64,000 nucleotides of DNA, taken from positions 1 to 64,000 of the forward strand of contig JAJFFD010000168.1 of assembly GCA_021776805.1 (NCBI GenBank), read 5' to 3'. Positions 42,726-52,525 of the stretch are shown here, in pieces; position 1 is the first letter of the stretch; every line of letters begins with the position of its first letter. The notes under the pieces were generated by a model. That model searched no databases. It was given only the letters and a program-made list of their open reading frames with translations, and was not told where the DNA came from. A program made the translations under genes and the position numbers. Source of the stretch: Planctomycetota bacterium (GTDB taxonomy: Bacteria; Planctomycetota; UBA1135; UBA2386).

Positions 42726-45550
42726 GATGCATTTCCCTCCTCGCGGCCTCGATCCTCGGTTGTGGGCTGCCGGCTCAGAGCTCTTCCCCCTCTGCGGGGC
42801 TGCAGCATCCGGACTTTTCCTCGACAGGCCAGATCGCCGTGTCCATGGCCGGCAATCTCTGGATCATCACCCAGAGCGTGGGGGCCGCAGGCTCCGGTTC
42901 TCCCGCGTCGGGAGTCAATTGGCGGCAGGTAACCTCTGCAGCGGGAGTCGATCTGGACCCGCATTGGACGGCGGACGCCAAGGCTCTGCTGTTTTCGTCA
43001 AATCGTGAGGGCAGTTTTGACCTGTACCGTGTCCCGGTCGATGGCGCGTCGATCGGCGAAGTCGAGAGGCTCACTAGCGCGGAGGCCGACGAGCGTGAGC
43101 CTACTCAACGGGCGAACGGGGACATCATCTTCGTGCGTGGTCGGTCAGGGGAGACAGAGCTCTTCCTTCGCCAGCCAGATGGCAATGAGATACAGCTCAC
43201 CGAGTCCCCGGCTGCTGAGACTTCGCCGGTCTTCTCACCGGATGGTAAGACCCTGGCCTACGTTGCTCTTGGGCGCCGCTCTGCCGAGCTCCGCCTCCTT
43301 GATCTGGTGACTGCTGAGGGCGCAGACTCGCTCCCCGAAGCAAAGAAGGATCGACTGGTTCTCGCGGATGCCAGGGTCGAGTCCCTGGCTTGGTCTCCGG
43401 ATGGAGAGCGCATCGCCTTTGGTATCCCTGGCGGTGAGGGCGGGGTTTGGCTGACCGACCTGGAGGGTAGCTACCGAAACCTCCTGAGCTCGACCCGCAG
43501 CTCTGTAGCTTGGTCGCCGGACGGCGGCTTCCTGGCCTTGGCGGCCTTGCCGCGCAACGAACCGGCTTATAACGGCGACCCGGATCGGGTTGGTCTGCGC
43601 CAGTACGGTCCGCTCGCTGCGCGGGATGCTCTGCTTTGGTTCGTGAAGGCCCCAGCACCGCCGAGTGGAACGGACTCGGAGATCGCACTGGCTGCACCGC
43701 CCTTGGCCTTGCGTCAGATTGCGCACTTCGATCGCCTGGTCGATCGCCTGGCCGCTCAGTACCCGACCCAGGAGCGCAGTCGATGGCTGGCTCTTGCAGC
43801 TGAGCATCGGCCGGCTGCGGAAAAGGCGAAATCACCCGCTGAACTCGATGCAGCGATCTTCGCCCTCCTGCAGGCACGCCCTGATCTGCGTGCTGAGGCT
43901 CGCGGTCGGGCAGCAGTCTCCAGTGCGCATCCGCAGGCGACCGCGGCCGGCGTCGAAGTTCTCAGCAAAGGTGGCAACGTGGTCGAAGCGGCCATCGCAG
44001 TTTCCTTTGCCCTCGGGGTCGTTGAACCGGATGCCAGTGGCATCGGTGGCTATGGCGAGATGATGGTTTTCTTGCAGGGCATGAGCGAACCCGTGTGCAT
44101 CGAATTCATGACCCGCGTTCCTGCTGCCGCCAAGCAAGCTCCAGCTCGTGGACCTGGGGAAAGAGGGTCGGCTAGATCAGCGGCCCAGGCGGTCAATGTG
44201 CCCGGCACCGTCGCAGGCATGCGCCTCGCATTCGAGAATCATGGCAGCGGCAAGGTCGAGTGGTCCGAGCTGCTACAGCCAGCGATCAAGTTGGCGGAAG
44301 AGGGCTTTGTCATCGACGACGCGCTGGCGACGACCCTCGCTCGCAATCGGCCACGCTATCGTGACTCGGATGCCGCCGAAGCCCTGTATTTTCCAGATGG
44401 CAGAGCGCTCGTGGCCGGTGACTTGCTGAAGAACCCGGACCTCACTTGGACCCTGAAGCAGATCGCCGAGAAGGGGGCGAAGGGATTCTACGAGGGCGAG
44501 GTCGCCAAGCGCATGATCAAGGATCTGCGTGATGGTGGCAGCGTCATGCAGAGTTCTGACCTGAAGCACTACTTCGCAGTGTCGCGTGAGCCGGTAAAGT
44601 CCACCTACCGCGGGCACAGCATCTATTCGGGCTCGCCTCCGGTGACTGGCGGCGTCGGACTCGTCGGCAAGCTGAGCATGCTCGAGCAAGAGGATGACTT
44701 GGGATCCTACCTGACGGATCCTGGAGTCTTGCATCGCATGATCGAGGCCTGGAAGTTGGCGCCGTCGACTTCAGGGCGCATCGCCGACCCGGGGATCTGG
44801 CCAGTTGACCTTGCGCCCTTCTCCGACAAGGTGGCTGCCAAGAAAACCTGGGAGCGCGGATTCAAAGCTGAAAGCAGCCTGACTTCGGATGAGATACGCG
44901 AACTTCGCCGCAACAAGGTTGCCGTCGCTGGACCTGACCTTGGAGTTCTCGATGCGAGGACCTACACCGGGACAACCGCCTTCGCCGTCGCGGACGCGGC
45001 CGGCAACATGGTGGCGGTCACTCAGACACTCGGAACTTGGGGCGGTAACTTTCACCTGAGTCCAGGCCTCGGCTTTCCCTACAACGACAAGTTTCGTGGA
45101 GTCAGTGCCGAGCCTAGTCGCTATGGAGCAAGCATGCCCCTGAGTCGAGTCGGAACGGTGATTGCGCCGACCCTTGTCTTCAAGGGCAGGGGCGCGGAGA
45201 AGCAGCCCTTTGTCGCTCTTGGCGCTGCCGGTAACTCTTGGATCTCAGCAGCTGTCTATCAGATGGTCTCCGGGTTCATCGATCAGGGGCTGAGCCCGCA
45301 GGAGGCCATTGAGCTACCCCGGTTCTTGGTTGGTGGTAGCCGCGGCGGTGGCACGAGTGTGGTGCAGATCGAGGATGGCTTTGCGCCCGGAGTGCTCGAT
45401 AAGCTCCGGGCTCTCGGGCATGAGTTACAGCGTATTTCCCTGCGTGGCGAGCTGCGCATGGGCTACGCGGCTGCCGCGGCAGTGCTAGCTGGGGAGGCGG
45501 TGGCGGGGGCCGATCCCCGTCGTTCCGGTGCCGCCGGGGCGGTGAAGTGA
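42722..45550 (+). CDS. Secreted fusion of TolB-like beta-propeller and gamma-glutamyltransferase
   Basis: 942 aa with a signal peptide ('MRCISLLAASILGCGLPAQ'). PD40-type propeller repeats lie between about residues 30 and 320 ('FSPDGKTLAYVA' near 169, 'AWSPDGERIAFGI' near 222, 'AWSPDGGFLALAA' near 262). From about 397 a complete gamma-glutamyltransferase follows: 'SSAHPQATAAGVEVLSKGGNVVEAAIAVSFALGVVEP', the processing/nucleophile Thr751 in 'TGTTAFAVADAAGNMVAVTQT', then 'LSPGLGFPYNDKF'. It would cleave gamma-glutamyl bonds outside the cytoplasm. The start overlaps the MaoC stop by 4 bp. Confidence 0.88.
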   Translation: MRCISLLAASILGCGLPAQSSSPSAGLQHPDFSSTGQIAVSMAGNLWIITQSVGAAGSGSPASGVNWRQVTSAAGVDLDPHWTADAKALLFSSNREGSFDLYRVPVDGASIGEVERLTSAEADEREPTQRANGDIIFVRGRSGETELFLRQPDGNEIQLTESPAAETSPVFSPDGKTLAYVALGRRSAELRLLDLVTAEGADSLPEAKKDRLVLADARVESLAWSPDGERIAFGIPGGEGGVWLTDLEGSYRNLLSSTRSSVAWSPDGGFLALAALPRNEPAYNGDPDRVGLRQYGPLAARDALLWFVKAPAPPSGTDSEIALAAPPLALRQIAHFDRLVDRLAAQYPTQERSRWLALAAEHRPAAEKAKSPAELDAAIFALLQARPDLRAEARGRAAVSSAHPQATAAGVEVLSKGGNVVEAAIAVSFALGVVEPDASGIGGYGEMMVFLQGMSEPVCIEFMTRVPAAAKQAPARGPGERGSARSAAQAVNVPGTVAGMRLAFENHGSGKVEWSELLQPAIKLAEEGFVIDDALATTLARNRPRYRDSDAAEALYFPDGRALVAGDLLKNPDLTWTLKQIAEKGAKGFYEGEVAKRMIKDLRDGGSVMQSSDLKHYFAVSREPVKSTYRGHSIYSGSPPVTGGVGLVGKLSMLEQEDDLGSYLTDPGVLHRMIEAWKLAPSTSGRIADPGIWPVDLAPFSDKVAAKKTWERGFKAESSLTSDEIRELRRNKVAVAGPDLGVLDARTYTGTTAFAVADAAGNMVAVTQTLGTWGGNFHLSPGLGFPYNDKFRGVSAEPSRYGASMPLSRVGTVIAPTLVFKGRGAEKQPFVALGAAGNSWISAAVYQMVSGFIDQGLSPQEAIELPRFLVGGSRGGGTSVVQIEDGFAPGVLDKLRALGHELQRISLRGELRMGYAAAAAVLAGEAVAGADPRRSGAAGAVK

Positions 45551-45610
45551 TAACTCCCGCGGCCTCGCTCTGAAATATTCTCTCTGGGCCACGACAGGGG
45601 GCCTCCGATC

Positions 45611-45922
45611 ATGAGACTCCCCCGGATACGTGGACTGCTCTATCTCGCCCTCGTCACCGCTGCCAGCTACTGGCTGATGGATGGCTGGCGCCAAATGCTC
45701 GGTGAGCCCTTCGCCGGCGATCGGGTCATCCTCAGCGCCGATTACGAGTCCAGCTTTATCTACCGCGAGGGCGACGCCCAGGCCATGAGCGGGAGCGTTC
45801 GCACCGGCACGCACAGCGGTTGGTGGCCAGTCACCTATGGCTTGCCTCTCGGGTTCATCGTTCTGATGGCTCTCGGTTCGGTCTGGCGCAGCATGTTTCC
45901 CAAGCGCTACGCGATCGCCTGA
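45611..45922 (+). CDS. Small two-helix membrane protein, unknown
   Basis: 103 aa with a hydrophobic N-terminus ('LLYLALVTAASYWLM') and a C-terminal helix ('VTYGLPLGFIVLMALGSVW') around a periplasmic loop. Not recognised. Convergent with pyc. Confidence 0.6.
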   Translation: MRLPRIRGLLYLALVTAASYWLMDGWRQMLGEPFAGDRVILSADYESSFIYREGDAQAMSGSVRTGTHSGWWPVTYGLPLGFIVLMALGSVWRSMFPKRYAIA

Positions 45923-45929
45923 TCCGCAA

Positions 45930-48900
45930 TCAGGCAAGAGGCTCGAGCACCAGAAGGAGATCTCCCAGGGCGACAGCGGCACCCGTGTTGGTGGTCAACT
46001 CCAGCACTCGCCCTGCAGCCGGACTACGCAGCACGGTTTCCATCTTCATGGCTTCGAGGGTGATCAATGCGTCGCCTTCGGCAACTTCTTCGCCTTCGGA
46101 TACGTGCAGAGTGGTGACCGTTCCGGGCATGGGTGCGCCGAGTTGATTGCCATCGGCGGCATCAGCCTTATGCCCGGTTTCGACGTCCGCGGCTAGGGAG
46201 CGGTCCAGGATGGGCAGTGGGCGCGGCTGGCCATTGAGCTTGAAGTACACCATGCGGCGACCCCGCTCATCCGCTTCTCCAACAGTGTCGAGTGAGATCA
46301 CCAGGGTCTTGCCAGCCTCGATCTCCACCCAAACCTCCTGACCTGGCTCGAGACCATAGAAGTAGACAGGCGTCGGTAGATTGGAGACGTCGCCGTGGCG
46401 CTCATAGAAGTCCAGGTATTCCTCCCAGACTCGTGGGTAGAGAGCTGCACTGAGAGTCTCCTGTTCGGAGAAGGGGCGCCCGCGTCGCTCTTGCATTTCT
46501 CCAGCGAGTTCTTCCAGGTTCAAAGCTGGCAAGTGCTCGCTGGGTCTTCCATTGAGGACAGGCAGGCCCTTGAGGACGGCGCTTTGGATATCGCTGGGGA
46601 ATCCGCCCGGTGGCATGCCCAGGTGTCCCTGGAAGTACATCACCACGCTTTGCGGGAAGTCCAGGCGCTGGGCTTCGCTGAGAATGCGATTGCGAGTCGC
46701 GGACACCGACTCGCTAAGGCCGCGACCCTTGATCAGAAGGTTGTTCTGTACGATGAAGATGGCGAAGTCGCCGACCATCTTGCTGGAGGGCGTGACCTTG
46801 GGGATGTCGCCGACGATCTGATTGATCACCGCGAAGGCGTCCTTCACATCGTTCCATCGATCGAGAAGGCCAAAGGAGGCGACCTGCGGCCGCAGATTGC
46901 TGTACTGACCACCGGGGATTTCGTGGTAGTAGACCTCGGAGGTGCTGCTCTTCAGACCACATTCGAAGGGGCTGTAGAACTCCCGCACCGATTCCCAGTA
47001 GTCGGCGAGCGGCTGCAGGCTGCGGTTAGTAAGCCCAGAGTCGCGCCCGCCGCCGTGCAAGGCAGCGACCAAGGCGTTCATGCTCGGCTGACTGGTCAGC
47101 CCCGCCATCGGCGCCAGAGCGACATCGACGATGTCTACGCCGCTGTCGATGGCGCTCATGAGCGTTGCGATTCCATTGCCGCTGGTGTCGTGGGTGTGCA
47201 GGTGAATCGGCAAGTTGCTGGCTTGGCGCAACCCCGCGATGAGCAATTCCGCCGCATGCGGTCTGAGTAGACCAGCCATGTCCTTGATGCAAAGGATGTG
47301 TGCACCCATCGCCTCGATGCGCTTACTCAGCTCACAAAAGTACTCCAGGTCGTATTTTCTGCGACCAGGGTTATCGATGTCACCCGTGTAGCAGATGCAC
47401 ACTTCTGCGACCTTGCCGCTGGCGATGACCTGTTTGACGGCGACCTGCATGTTGTTCAGGTCATTGAGGCTGTCAAAGACACGGAAGACATCGATGCCTG
47501 CGATCGCGGACTGATCGATGAAACTCGCGACCACATTGTCCGGATAGCTCGTGTAGCCGACGGCATTCGCCCCACGGAGGAGCATCTGCTGTAGAAGGTT
47601 CGGCATGGCCTGCTTGAGTTTGCGCAGGCGGTTCCAGGGGTCTTCGTTGAGGAAGCGGTAAGCGACGTCAAATGTCGCGCCACCCCAGGTTTCTACGCTG
47701 AAGAGTTCCGGTGCCAGCAGGGAGACGGCAGGGGCGATACGCAGCATGTCGCGAGTTCGCACACGAGTGGCCAGGAGGCTCTGGTGTGCGTCGCGCATGG
47801 TCGTATCGCAGAGAAGGGGCCTGTCCTGTTCGCGAACCCAAGCCGCAAGTCCGTTGGCACCTCGATCCGCTAGCACTTGAACAGTCCCTGATGCTGCAGC
47901 TTGATCGGGAAGTTCAGGGATCTTCGGTTCGGCAAGCTGAGCAGGTTGAGGCCTGTCCTCAGCCTTGATGGTCGGATGGCCATTGACGATGACATCCGCA
48001 AGGTAGGTGAGCAGACGGGTGGCTCGGTCTCTCGAGCGCGTCAGGTGGAAGAGCTCCGGAGTCTCATCGATGAAGCGGGTGTAGGTCTTGCCGCGCAAAA
48101 AGTGATCGTGCTGCAGAACGTTCTCGAGGAAGGCCAGGTTGGTCTTCACTCCGCGCACGCGAAACTCTCGTAGTGCGCGCAGGCCTTTGCTTGCCGCGTT
48201 GTGAAAGCTATTGGCGAAGGCCGTGACCTTCACCAGTAACGAGTCGTAGTAGGGGGACACCTTTGCCCCGGTGTAACCATCACCAGTATCAAGGCGAACG
48301 CCGAGGCCACCGGCAGACCGATAGGCCGCTATGGTTCCAGTGTCGGGGAGGAAGTCGTTACTCGGATCCTCGGTGGTTACTCGGCACTGCACAGCGTAGC
48401 CGCGCCGTTGCACTGAACTCTGGTCGAAGATCCCAATCTCCTCCGATGAGAGGGAGTGCCCTTCTTCGATCTTGATCTGAGTCTGCACAAGATCGATGCC
48501 GGTGATCATCTCGGTCACCGTGTGCTCAACCTGCAACCTGGGATTGACCTCGATGAAGTACTGTCGATCTCCGTCGACCAGAAACTCCACGGTGCCGGCA
48601 TTGTGGTAGCCCACGGCAGAAGCAATCGCGAGTGCGTCGGCATAAAGCGCCTCGCGCACTGCTGTCTTGAGATTGGGAGCGGGTGCGACTTCGATGACCT
48701 TTTGGTGGCGACGCTGCAGGGAGCAGTCACGTTCGAAGAGGTGGACGATCTTGCCACTCAGATCGCCGACGATCTGTACCTCCACGTGGCGAACTCGTGG
48801 GAGGAACTTCTCCAAGAAGACCTCTGAGCTCCCAAAGGACGCCAGGGCCTCGGAGCTGGCGGCTTCGATCGCCTCTTCGAGCTGTTCCACGCTGGGGACC

Positions 48901-49430
48901 ACGCGCATCCCGCGACCGCCGCCGCCCTTTGCCGCCTTGACGATGAGTGGGCCATGGGCGGCGAAGAGCTCCCGGGCCTCGTCGAGGGCGTTTCCCTTGG
49001 TCAGATCCAGGTCCATGCCCGGGATGACCGGAACGCCGCAGCCGACCGCCACCTCCCGCGCGCGTAATTTATCGCCGAGCTTGCGAATGGCCTCGCCCCT
49101 TGGGCCGATGAACGCGATGCCTTTTGCGCGACAAGCATCCGCAAAATCGGCGTTCTCGGAGAGGAATCCATAGCCGGGGTGGATCGCATCGACCCGCGCC
49201 TGCTCGGCGACGCCCAGGATCTCCTCGATGGAGAGGTATGCCTCTACGGGCTTGCGGCCTTTTCCAACCAGATAGGCTTCGTCTGCCTTGTACCGGTGTT
49301 GGTGCCGGGCATCTTCTTGGCTGAAGATAGCCACTGTGCGCATGCCGAGTTCGCTGCAGGCACGAAAGACCCTGATGGCGATTTCGCCGCGGTTGGCGCA
49401 AAGGACCTTGTGGAACTTGCTCGTTTCCAT
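45930..49430 (-). CDS. pyc: Pyruvate carboxylase
   Basis: 1166 aa from ATG 49430; an ATG at 49445 would add five residues. It replenishes oxaloacetate. Domains in order: biotin carboxylase (1-450; 'VLCANRGEIAIRVFRACSELG', 'VKAAKGGGGRGMRVV', 'EVNPRLQVEHTVTEM'), carboxyltransferase (about 545-1010; 'LLCDTTMRDAHQSLLATRVRTRDM', 'LHTHDTSGNGIA', metal-site residues), and the C-terminal biotinyl domain with Lys in 'LEAMKMETVL'. One-piece, normal length. Confidence 0.96.
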   Translation of the reverse strand: METSKFHKVLCANRGEIAIRVFRACSELGMRTVAIFSQEDARHQHRYKADEAYLVGKGRKPVEAYLSIEEILGVAEQARVDAIHPGYGFLSENADFADACRAKGIAFIGPRGEAIRKLGDKLRAREVAVGCGVPVIPGMDLDLTKGNALDEARELFAAHGPLIVKAAKGGGGRGMRVVPSVEQLEEAIEAASSEALASFGSSEVFLEKFLPRVRHVEVQIVGDLSGKIVHLFERDCSLQRRHQKVIEVAPAPNLKTAVREALYADALAIASAVGYHNAGTVEFLVDGDRQYFIEVNPRLQVEHTVTEMITGIDLVQTQIKIEEGHSLSSEEIGIFDQSSVQRRGYAVQCRVTTEDPSNDFLPDTGTIAAYRSAGGLGVRLDTGDGYTGAKVSPYYDSLLVKVTAFANSFHNAASKGLRALREFRVRGVKTNLAFLENVLQHDHFLRGKTYTRFIDETPELFHLTRSRDRATRLLTYLADVIVNGHPTIKAEDRPQPAQLAEPKIPELPDQAAASGTVQVLADRGANGLAAWVREQDRPLLCDTTMRDAHQSLLATRVRTRDMLRIAPAVSLLAPELFSVETWGGATFDVAYRFLNEDPWNRLRKLKQAMPNLLQQMLLRGANAVGYTSYPDNVVASFIDQSAIAGIDVFRVFDSLNDLNNMQVAVKQVIASGKVAEVCICYTGDIDNPGRRKYDLEYFCELSKRIEAMGAHILCIKDMAGLLRPHAAELLIAGLRQASNLPIHLHTHDTSGNGIATLMSAIDSGVDIVDVALAPMAGLTSQPSMNALVAALHGGGRDSGLTNRSLQPLADYWESVREFYSPFECGLKSSTSEVYYHEIPGGQYSNLRPQVASFGLLDRWNDVKDAFAVINQIVGDIPKVTPSSKMVGDFAIFIVQNNLLIKGRGLSESVSATRNRILSEAQRLDFPQSVVMYFQGHLGMPPGGFPSDIQSAVLKGLPVLNGRPSEHLPALNLEELAGEMQERRGRPFSEQETLSAALYPRVWEEYLDFYERHGDVSNLPTPVYFYGLEPGQEVWVEIEAGKTLVISLDTVGEADERGRRMVYFKLNGQPRPLPILDRSLAADVETGHKADAADGNQLGAPMPGTVTTLHVSEGEEVAEGDALITLEAMKMETVLRSPAAGRVLELTTNTGAAVALGDLLLVLEPLA

Positions 49431-49464
49431 ACCTGGAGAGAGCAAGGTATCGATTCGATCCCTT

Positions 49465-50928
49465 TCAGTCTTCTGCTTTGTTCGGCCACTCGGGAGCGGT
49501 CAGTCGCCGCTTGCCGTCGGCGCTGAGCAGAAACTTGCCCGGAGCAGCAAAGTCCCGATCCCATAGCTGGCAGCTGACGGTCTTGTGTTTCTGGTCCAGG
49601 CCTTCGCAGTAGTTGGTGTAGATGCAGCGACGAACCTGGTCGCCACAGCCGAGTTCAGCCTTAAGAAACCAATCCGGATCCGCGAGGCTTTGCCTGGCGG
49701 CGGCCACCAGATCCGCCTTCTCCTCCTGCAAGATACTCTCAGCCAGCTCAAAGCTGCCGATACCTCCTGCGGTCACCACCGGCGTTGTGAGGCCGAGGGC
49801 GCGGATGCTGCTACGAATCCGGGTAGCTAGAGCAACGTTGCGCCCGAAGGGCCCGAGTTCGTCGCTGCGCACCGTCGGCATGCACTCCAGGCCACTGGGC
49901 CCGGTGTAGGGGTAGACCGCCTCGCCGACCTTGGGCTGCTTGGCATCCTCGAATTTTCCCCCCTTGGAGACCGAGATGAAGTCCATCCCGGCGGCGGCGA
50001 GCTCGCTGCCATAGAAGCATGCATCGTCAATTCGACTACCGCCGGCGATGACTTCGTCGCCGAGGATCCGACAGCCCAGGCAGTAGTCCTTGCCTACTCG
50101 GCTGCGCACCGCCTGGTAGACCTCCAGAGGGAGTCGGATCCGTGCTGCCCGGCTCCCACCGTAGCCATCATCGCGGCGGTTGAGGCGGGAGAGAAAGGAG
50201 GCCATGGTGTAGGCGTGGGCATAGTGCAGCTCGATGCCATCAAAGCCCGCCTGCTTGGCCCGCTCCGCAGCGTCCGCAAACAGCTTTGGCAGGGTTCTGG
50301 GAAGCTCCGCGACTTCGGGAAGATCGAGATCATTGATCGTCTCCCGATAGCCTCGTGAGTAGGACTCGAACTCCCGTGGGCTCAGGACCTCTTCAAGTTC
50401 AGCATCGCTCAGTTGCGAGAGAGCTGCCCGTAGGCCTGCTTCATCCTGGTTCGCAAGATCCGGTCGGCGGTCGCTGATCTCCGCCATGCGTTCCTTGTCG
50501 AGAGCCATGAAACGCGAGAAGTAGTCCGCTTTCTTGGGGCGGCGTCGAATGCGGAGAAAATCCAGCACTTGGATCAGCAGCTTGGTTTCGCCCGAACTCT
50601 CTTCTCTGACTCGGTCGACGAGCTGCGCCAAGCCAGGAATGAAACGGTTGTGACCAATGCGCAGCAGTGGTCCGCTGGGGATGTCACGAATGCCCGTTGC
50701 TTCGACGACCAGGACTCCGGGCTTGCCGCGGGCGAAGCGCCCGTACCAATCCAAATTAGCCGCGCTGACGAAGCCGTCTTCAGTAGCCCGCCATGGCACC
50801 ATTGCCGGTACCCAACTGCGTCGGCGAATGGCCAAGGGTCCTAGCTGCATGGGCTGAAAGAGGAGGGCTTGCGCCGCTTCTTCGGCGCTTGGCCAATTGG
50901 CCTCGGGCAATTCGTGGCGGATCACCAT
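49465..50928 (-). CDS. Old Yellow Enzyme-family NADH:flavin oxidoreductase
   Basis: 487 aa TIM barrel. FMN/active-site marks are 'MVPWRATEDGFVSAANLDWYGRFARG', 'FDGIELHYAHAYTMASFLSRLNRRDDGYGGS' and 'VVTAGGIGSFELAESIL'. The C-terminal tail carries several Cys ('CIYTNYCEG', 'CQLW'). An insert of about 60 residues (150-210) is larger than in simple OYEs. The substrate, probably an enone or aromatic compound, is unknown. Its gene ends 34 nt before pyc on the same strand. Confidence 0.85.
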   Translation of the reverse strand: MVIRHELPEANWPSAEEAAQALLFQPMQLGPLAIRRRSWVPAMVPWRATEDGFVSAANLDWYGRFARGKPGVLVVEATGIRDIPSGPLLRIGHNRFIPGLAQLVDRVREESSGETKLLIQVLDFLRIRRRPKKADYFSRFMALDKERMAEISDRRPDLANQDEAGLRAALSQLSDAELEEVLSPREFESYSRGYRETINDLDLPEVAELPRTLPKLFADAAERAKQAGFDGIELHYAHAYTMASFLSRLNRRDDGYGGSRAARIRLPLEVYQAVRSRVGKDYCLGCRILGDEVIAGGSRIDDACFYGSELAAAGMDFISVSKGGKFEDAKQPKVGEAVYPYTGPSGLECMPTVRSDELGPFGRNVALATRIRSSIRALGLTTPVVTAGGIGSFELAESILQEEKADLVAAARQSLADPDWFLKAELGCGDQVRRCIYTNYCEGLDQKHKTVSCQLWDRDFAAPGKFLLSADGKRRLTAPEWPNKAED

Positions 50929-50974
50929 GCTGAGAGATACCGTCAGCGCGAGTCATAGCCTTGTAAAGACCAAG

Positions 50975-51313
50975 ATGCGATCCCTGCCAAGTCTCCTCAG
51001 CCTGATGTTGTTGTTTTTGGCTGCCTGCGAGTCAGCGCCTTCCAGCGTTACGGAGGCGCGGGCGGCGGAGCAGATCATCGTCGAGCTCGTTGATGAGAAC
51101 TTTGTGCGCTACGAGGGCGATCGAATTCCCATGGAGGACTTCTTCTACGAGGTTCGGGTGAGTTGCCGTGACGCGATCAGCCATGGGAAGCCAGTGCCTT
51201 GGATCGAAGTGCATACTCCCGCGGACGGCAGCGAGGTGCCTGGCGCGGTCTTCCAGCGCTTGCAAAAAGGGATGTGGGATGCTGGCGTTGGCTTCATCGA
51301 CCCAAAGCTCTAG
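50975..51313 (+). CDS. Small lipoprotein with ExbD/TolR-like periplasmic fold
   Basis: 112 aa from ATG 50975; the signal 'LLSLMLLFLAACESA' has a lipobox. The mature part ('AEQIIVELVDENFVRYEGDRIPMEDFFYEVRV...VPWIEVHTPADGSEVPGAVFQRLQKGMWDAGVGFID') has the beta-alpha pattern of the ExbD periplasmic domain, normally held by a transmembrane helix rather than a lipid anchor. The fold call is an inference. HAD gene follows 5 nt after the stop. Confidence 0.6.
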   Translation: MRSLPSLLSLMLLFLAACESAPSSVTEARAAEQIIVELVDENFVRYEGDRIPMEDFFYEVRVSCRDAISHGKPVPWIEVHTPADGSEVPGAVFQRLQKGMWDAGVGFIDPKL

Positions 51314-51318
51314 GTCTC

Positions 51319-52017
51319 ATGCCGCCTGACTTGGTGATCTTCGATGTGGATGGCACCATCCATGACACCTTTGCCTGGTGGCACCCGGTGATCTCCAAGG
51401 GTGTCGCTGAGTTTGCCAGTCAGACAGGCCTGTCTCTGCCGCGACCCGAGGAGGAGTTCGCCAACCAGGTGGTGGGCATGAGTGACGCCGGGGTTTGGGC
51501 GCCCTTTTTGCCGGATGCTGAGAAGCATCGTTGGCCGGAACTGCGGGCGCTCGTTCTGCCCATGGAGGTCGCCGAGATCAGTGCCGGCCGTGATTACCTC
51601 TTTCCCGGCATGCGTGAACTCCTTCTCCATCTGCGCGCGATCGGGGTCGGAACCGCTTTGGCCAGCAATTGCCGTAGCGAGTACATGGCGGGGCTCTGTG
51701 CTGGCCAAGACTTGGGCAGTCTGACCGATCGTCAGTTCTGCCTCGATTCTCCTGGGGTCGAATGTAAGACCGACATGCTCCGGCTGGCGGTTGCGGTGAC
51801 AGGGGCGAAGCGGCCGGTGATGATCGGGGATCGAGAAAACGACCAGATAGCCGCCCGAGAGGCGGACATGCCCTTCTACTGGAGAGTAAACTCCCGCTGC
51901 AGTCTCAGTGGCGTGTCAGGCCATTGGCAGGGCGATCCTGGGGGTCTGCTAGGCCTGCTGGGGCTTCCTGGAATATCCGGTGCTCCGGGCGAAGCGGGCA
52001 GCCGACCAACCAGCTAG
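51319..52017 (+). CDS. HAD-superfamily hydrolase (phosphatase-like)
   Basis: 232 aa from ATG 51319. The nucleophile Asp pair is 'IFDVDGTIHDT', the helical cap follows, and the metal-binding end is 'MIGDRENDQIAAREADMPFYW'. It resembles phosphoglycolate phosphatase-like HAD enzymes of subfamily IA. The Gly/Pro-rich tail ('GLLGLLGLPGISGAPGEAG') is unusual. Substrate unknown. Confidence 0.82.
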   Translation: MPPDLVIFDVDGTIHDTFAWWHPVISKGVAEFASQTGLSLPRPEEEFANQVVGMSDAGVWAPFLPDAEKHRWPELRALVLPMEVAEISAGRDYLFPGMRELLLHLRAIGVGTALASNCRSEYMAGLCAGQDLGSLTDRQFCLDSPGVECKTDMLRLAVAVTGAKRPVMIGDRENDQIAAREADMPFYWRVNSRCSLSGVSGHWQGDPGGLLGLLGLPGISGAPGEAGSRPTS

Positions 52018-52023
52018 GCCCCT

Positions 52024-52458
52024 ATGATGACCGCATTGCTACTCGCGAGAACTCCCATGGAAGCCATCCCAGTCCTTGCCATCATCTTTTCCTTCGTCAT
52101 GGGCATTGTCTACATGCAGAACAAGGGCAAGGAGCAGCGCGAGCGATTGCGGCTCCTGGACGAGGCCATCCGCAGGGGGCAACTGGATGACCAGATGCGG
52201 AGCGAGCTCATGAGCGGCTTCAGCGGCCAGCGTCCTCGGCGGTCCAGGCAGGGTGGATTTCGTCTGTCCCGCCTCTCCTTTGGGGTGGGCTGGCTGGCCA
52301 TGTTCATCGGCATCGGAGTGATGTTCGTCGATGAAAGCGAAGCCTTTACCGCCGGATGTGTTCTCGCCGGGATAGGATTTGCCCTGGTCACCCTGCCGCT
52401 GGCTATGCGGGAATTGGACATGCGGGACCGTGAGGCCGCGCAGCGCCAGAACTCCTAG
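52024..52458 (+). CDS. Small membrane protein with three hydrophobic segments, unknown
   Basis: 144 aa from ATG 52024, 6 nt after the HAD stop; ATG 52057 ('MEAIPVLAIIFSFVMGIVYM') is an alternative start. An N-terminal helix is followed by a charged linker ('NKGKEQRERLRLLDEAIRRGQLDDQMRSEL', coiled-coil-like) and two more helices. It resembles DUF6249-type small membrane proteins in layout. Confidence 0.6.
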   Translation: MMTALLLARTPMEAIPVLAIIFSFVMGIVYMQNKGKEQRERLRLLDEAIRRGQLDDQMRSELMSGFSGQRPRRSRQGGFRLSRLSFGVGWLAMFIGIGVMFVDESEAFTAGCVLAGIGFALVTLPLAMRELDMRDREAAQRQNS

Positions 52459-52525
52459 CCCGGACCGCAGGAAGGGCGGTCGCAGTATCCGCAGGCCTGA
52501 ATCCCAGCTAAGATCTCCGGCCCCC

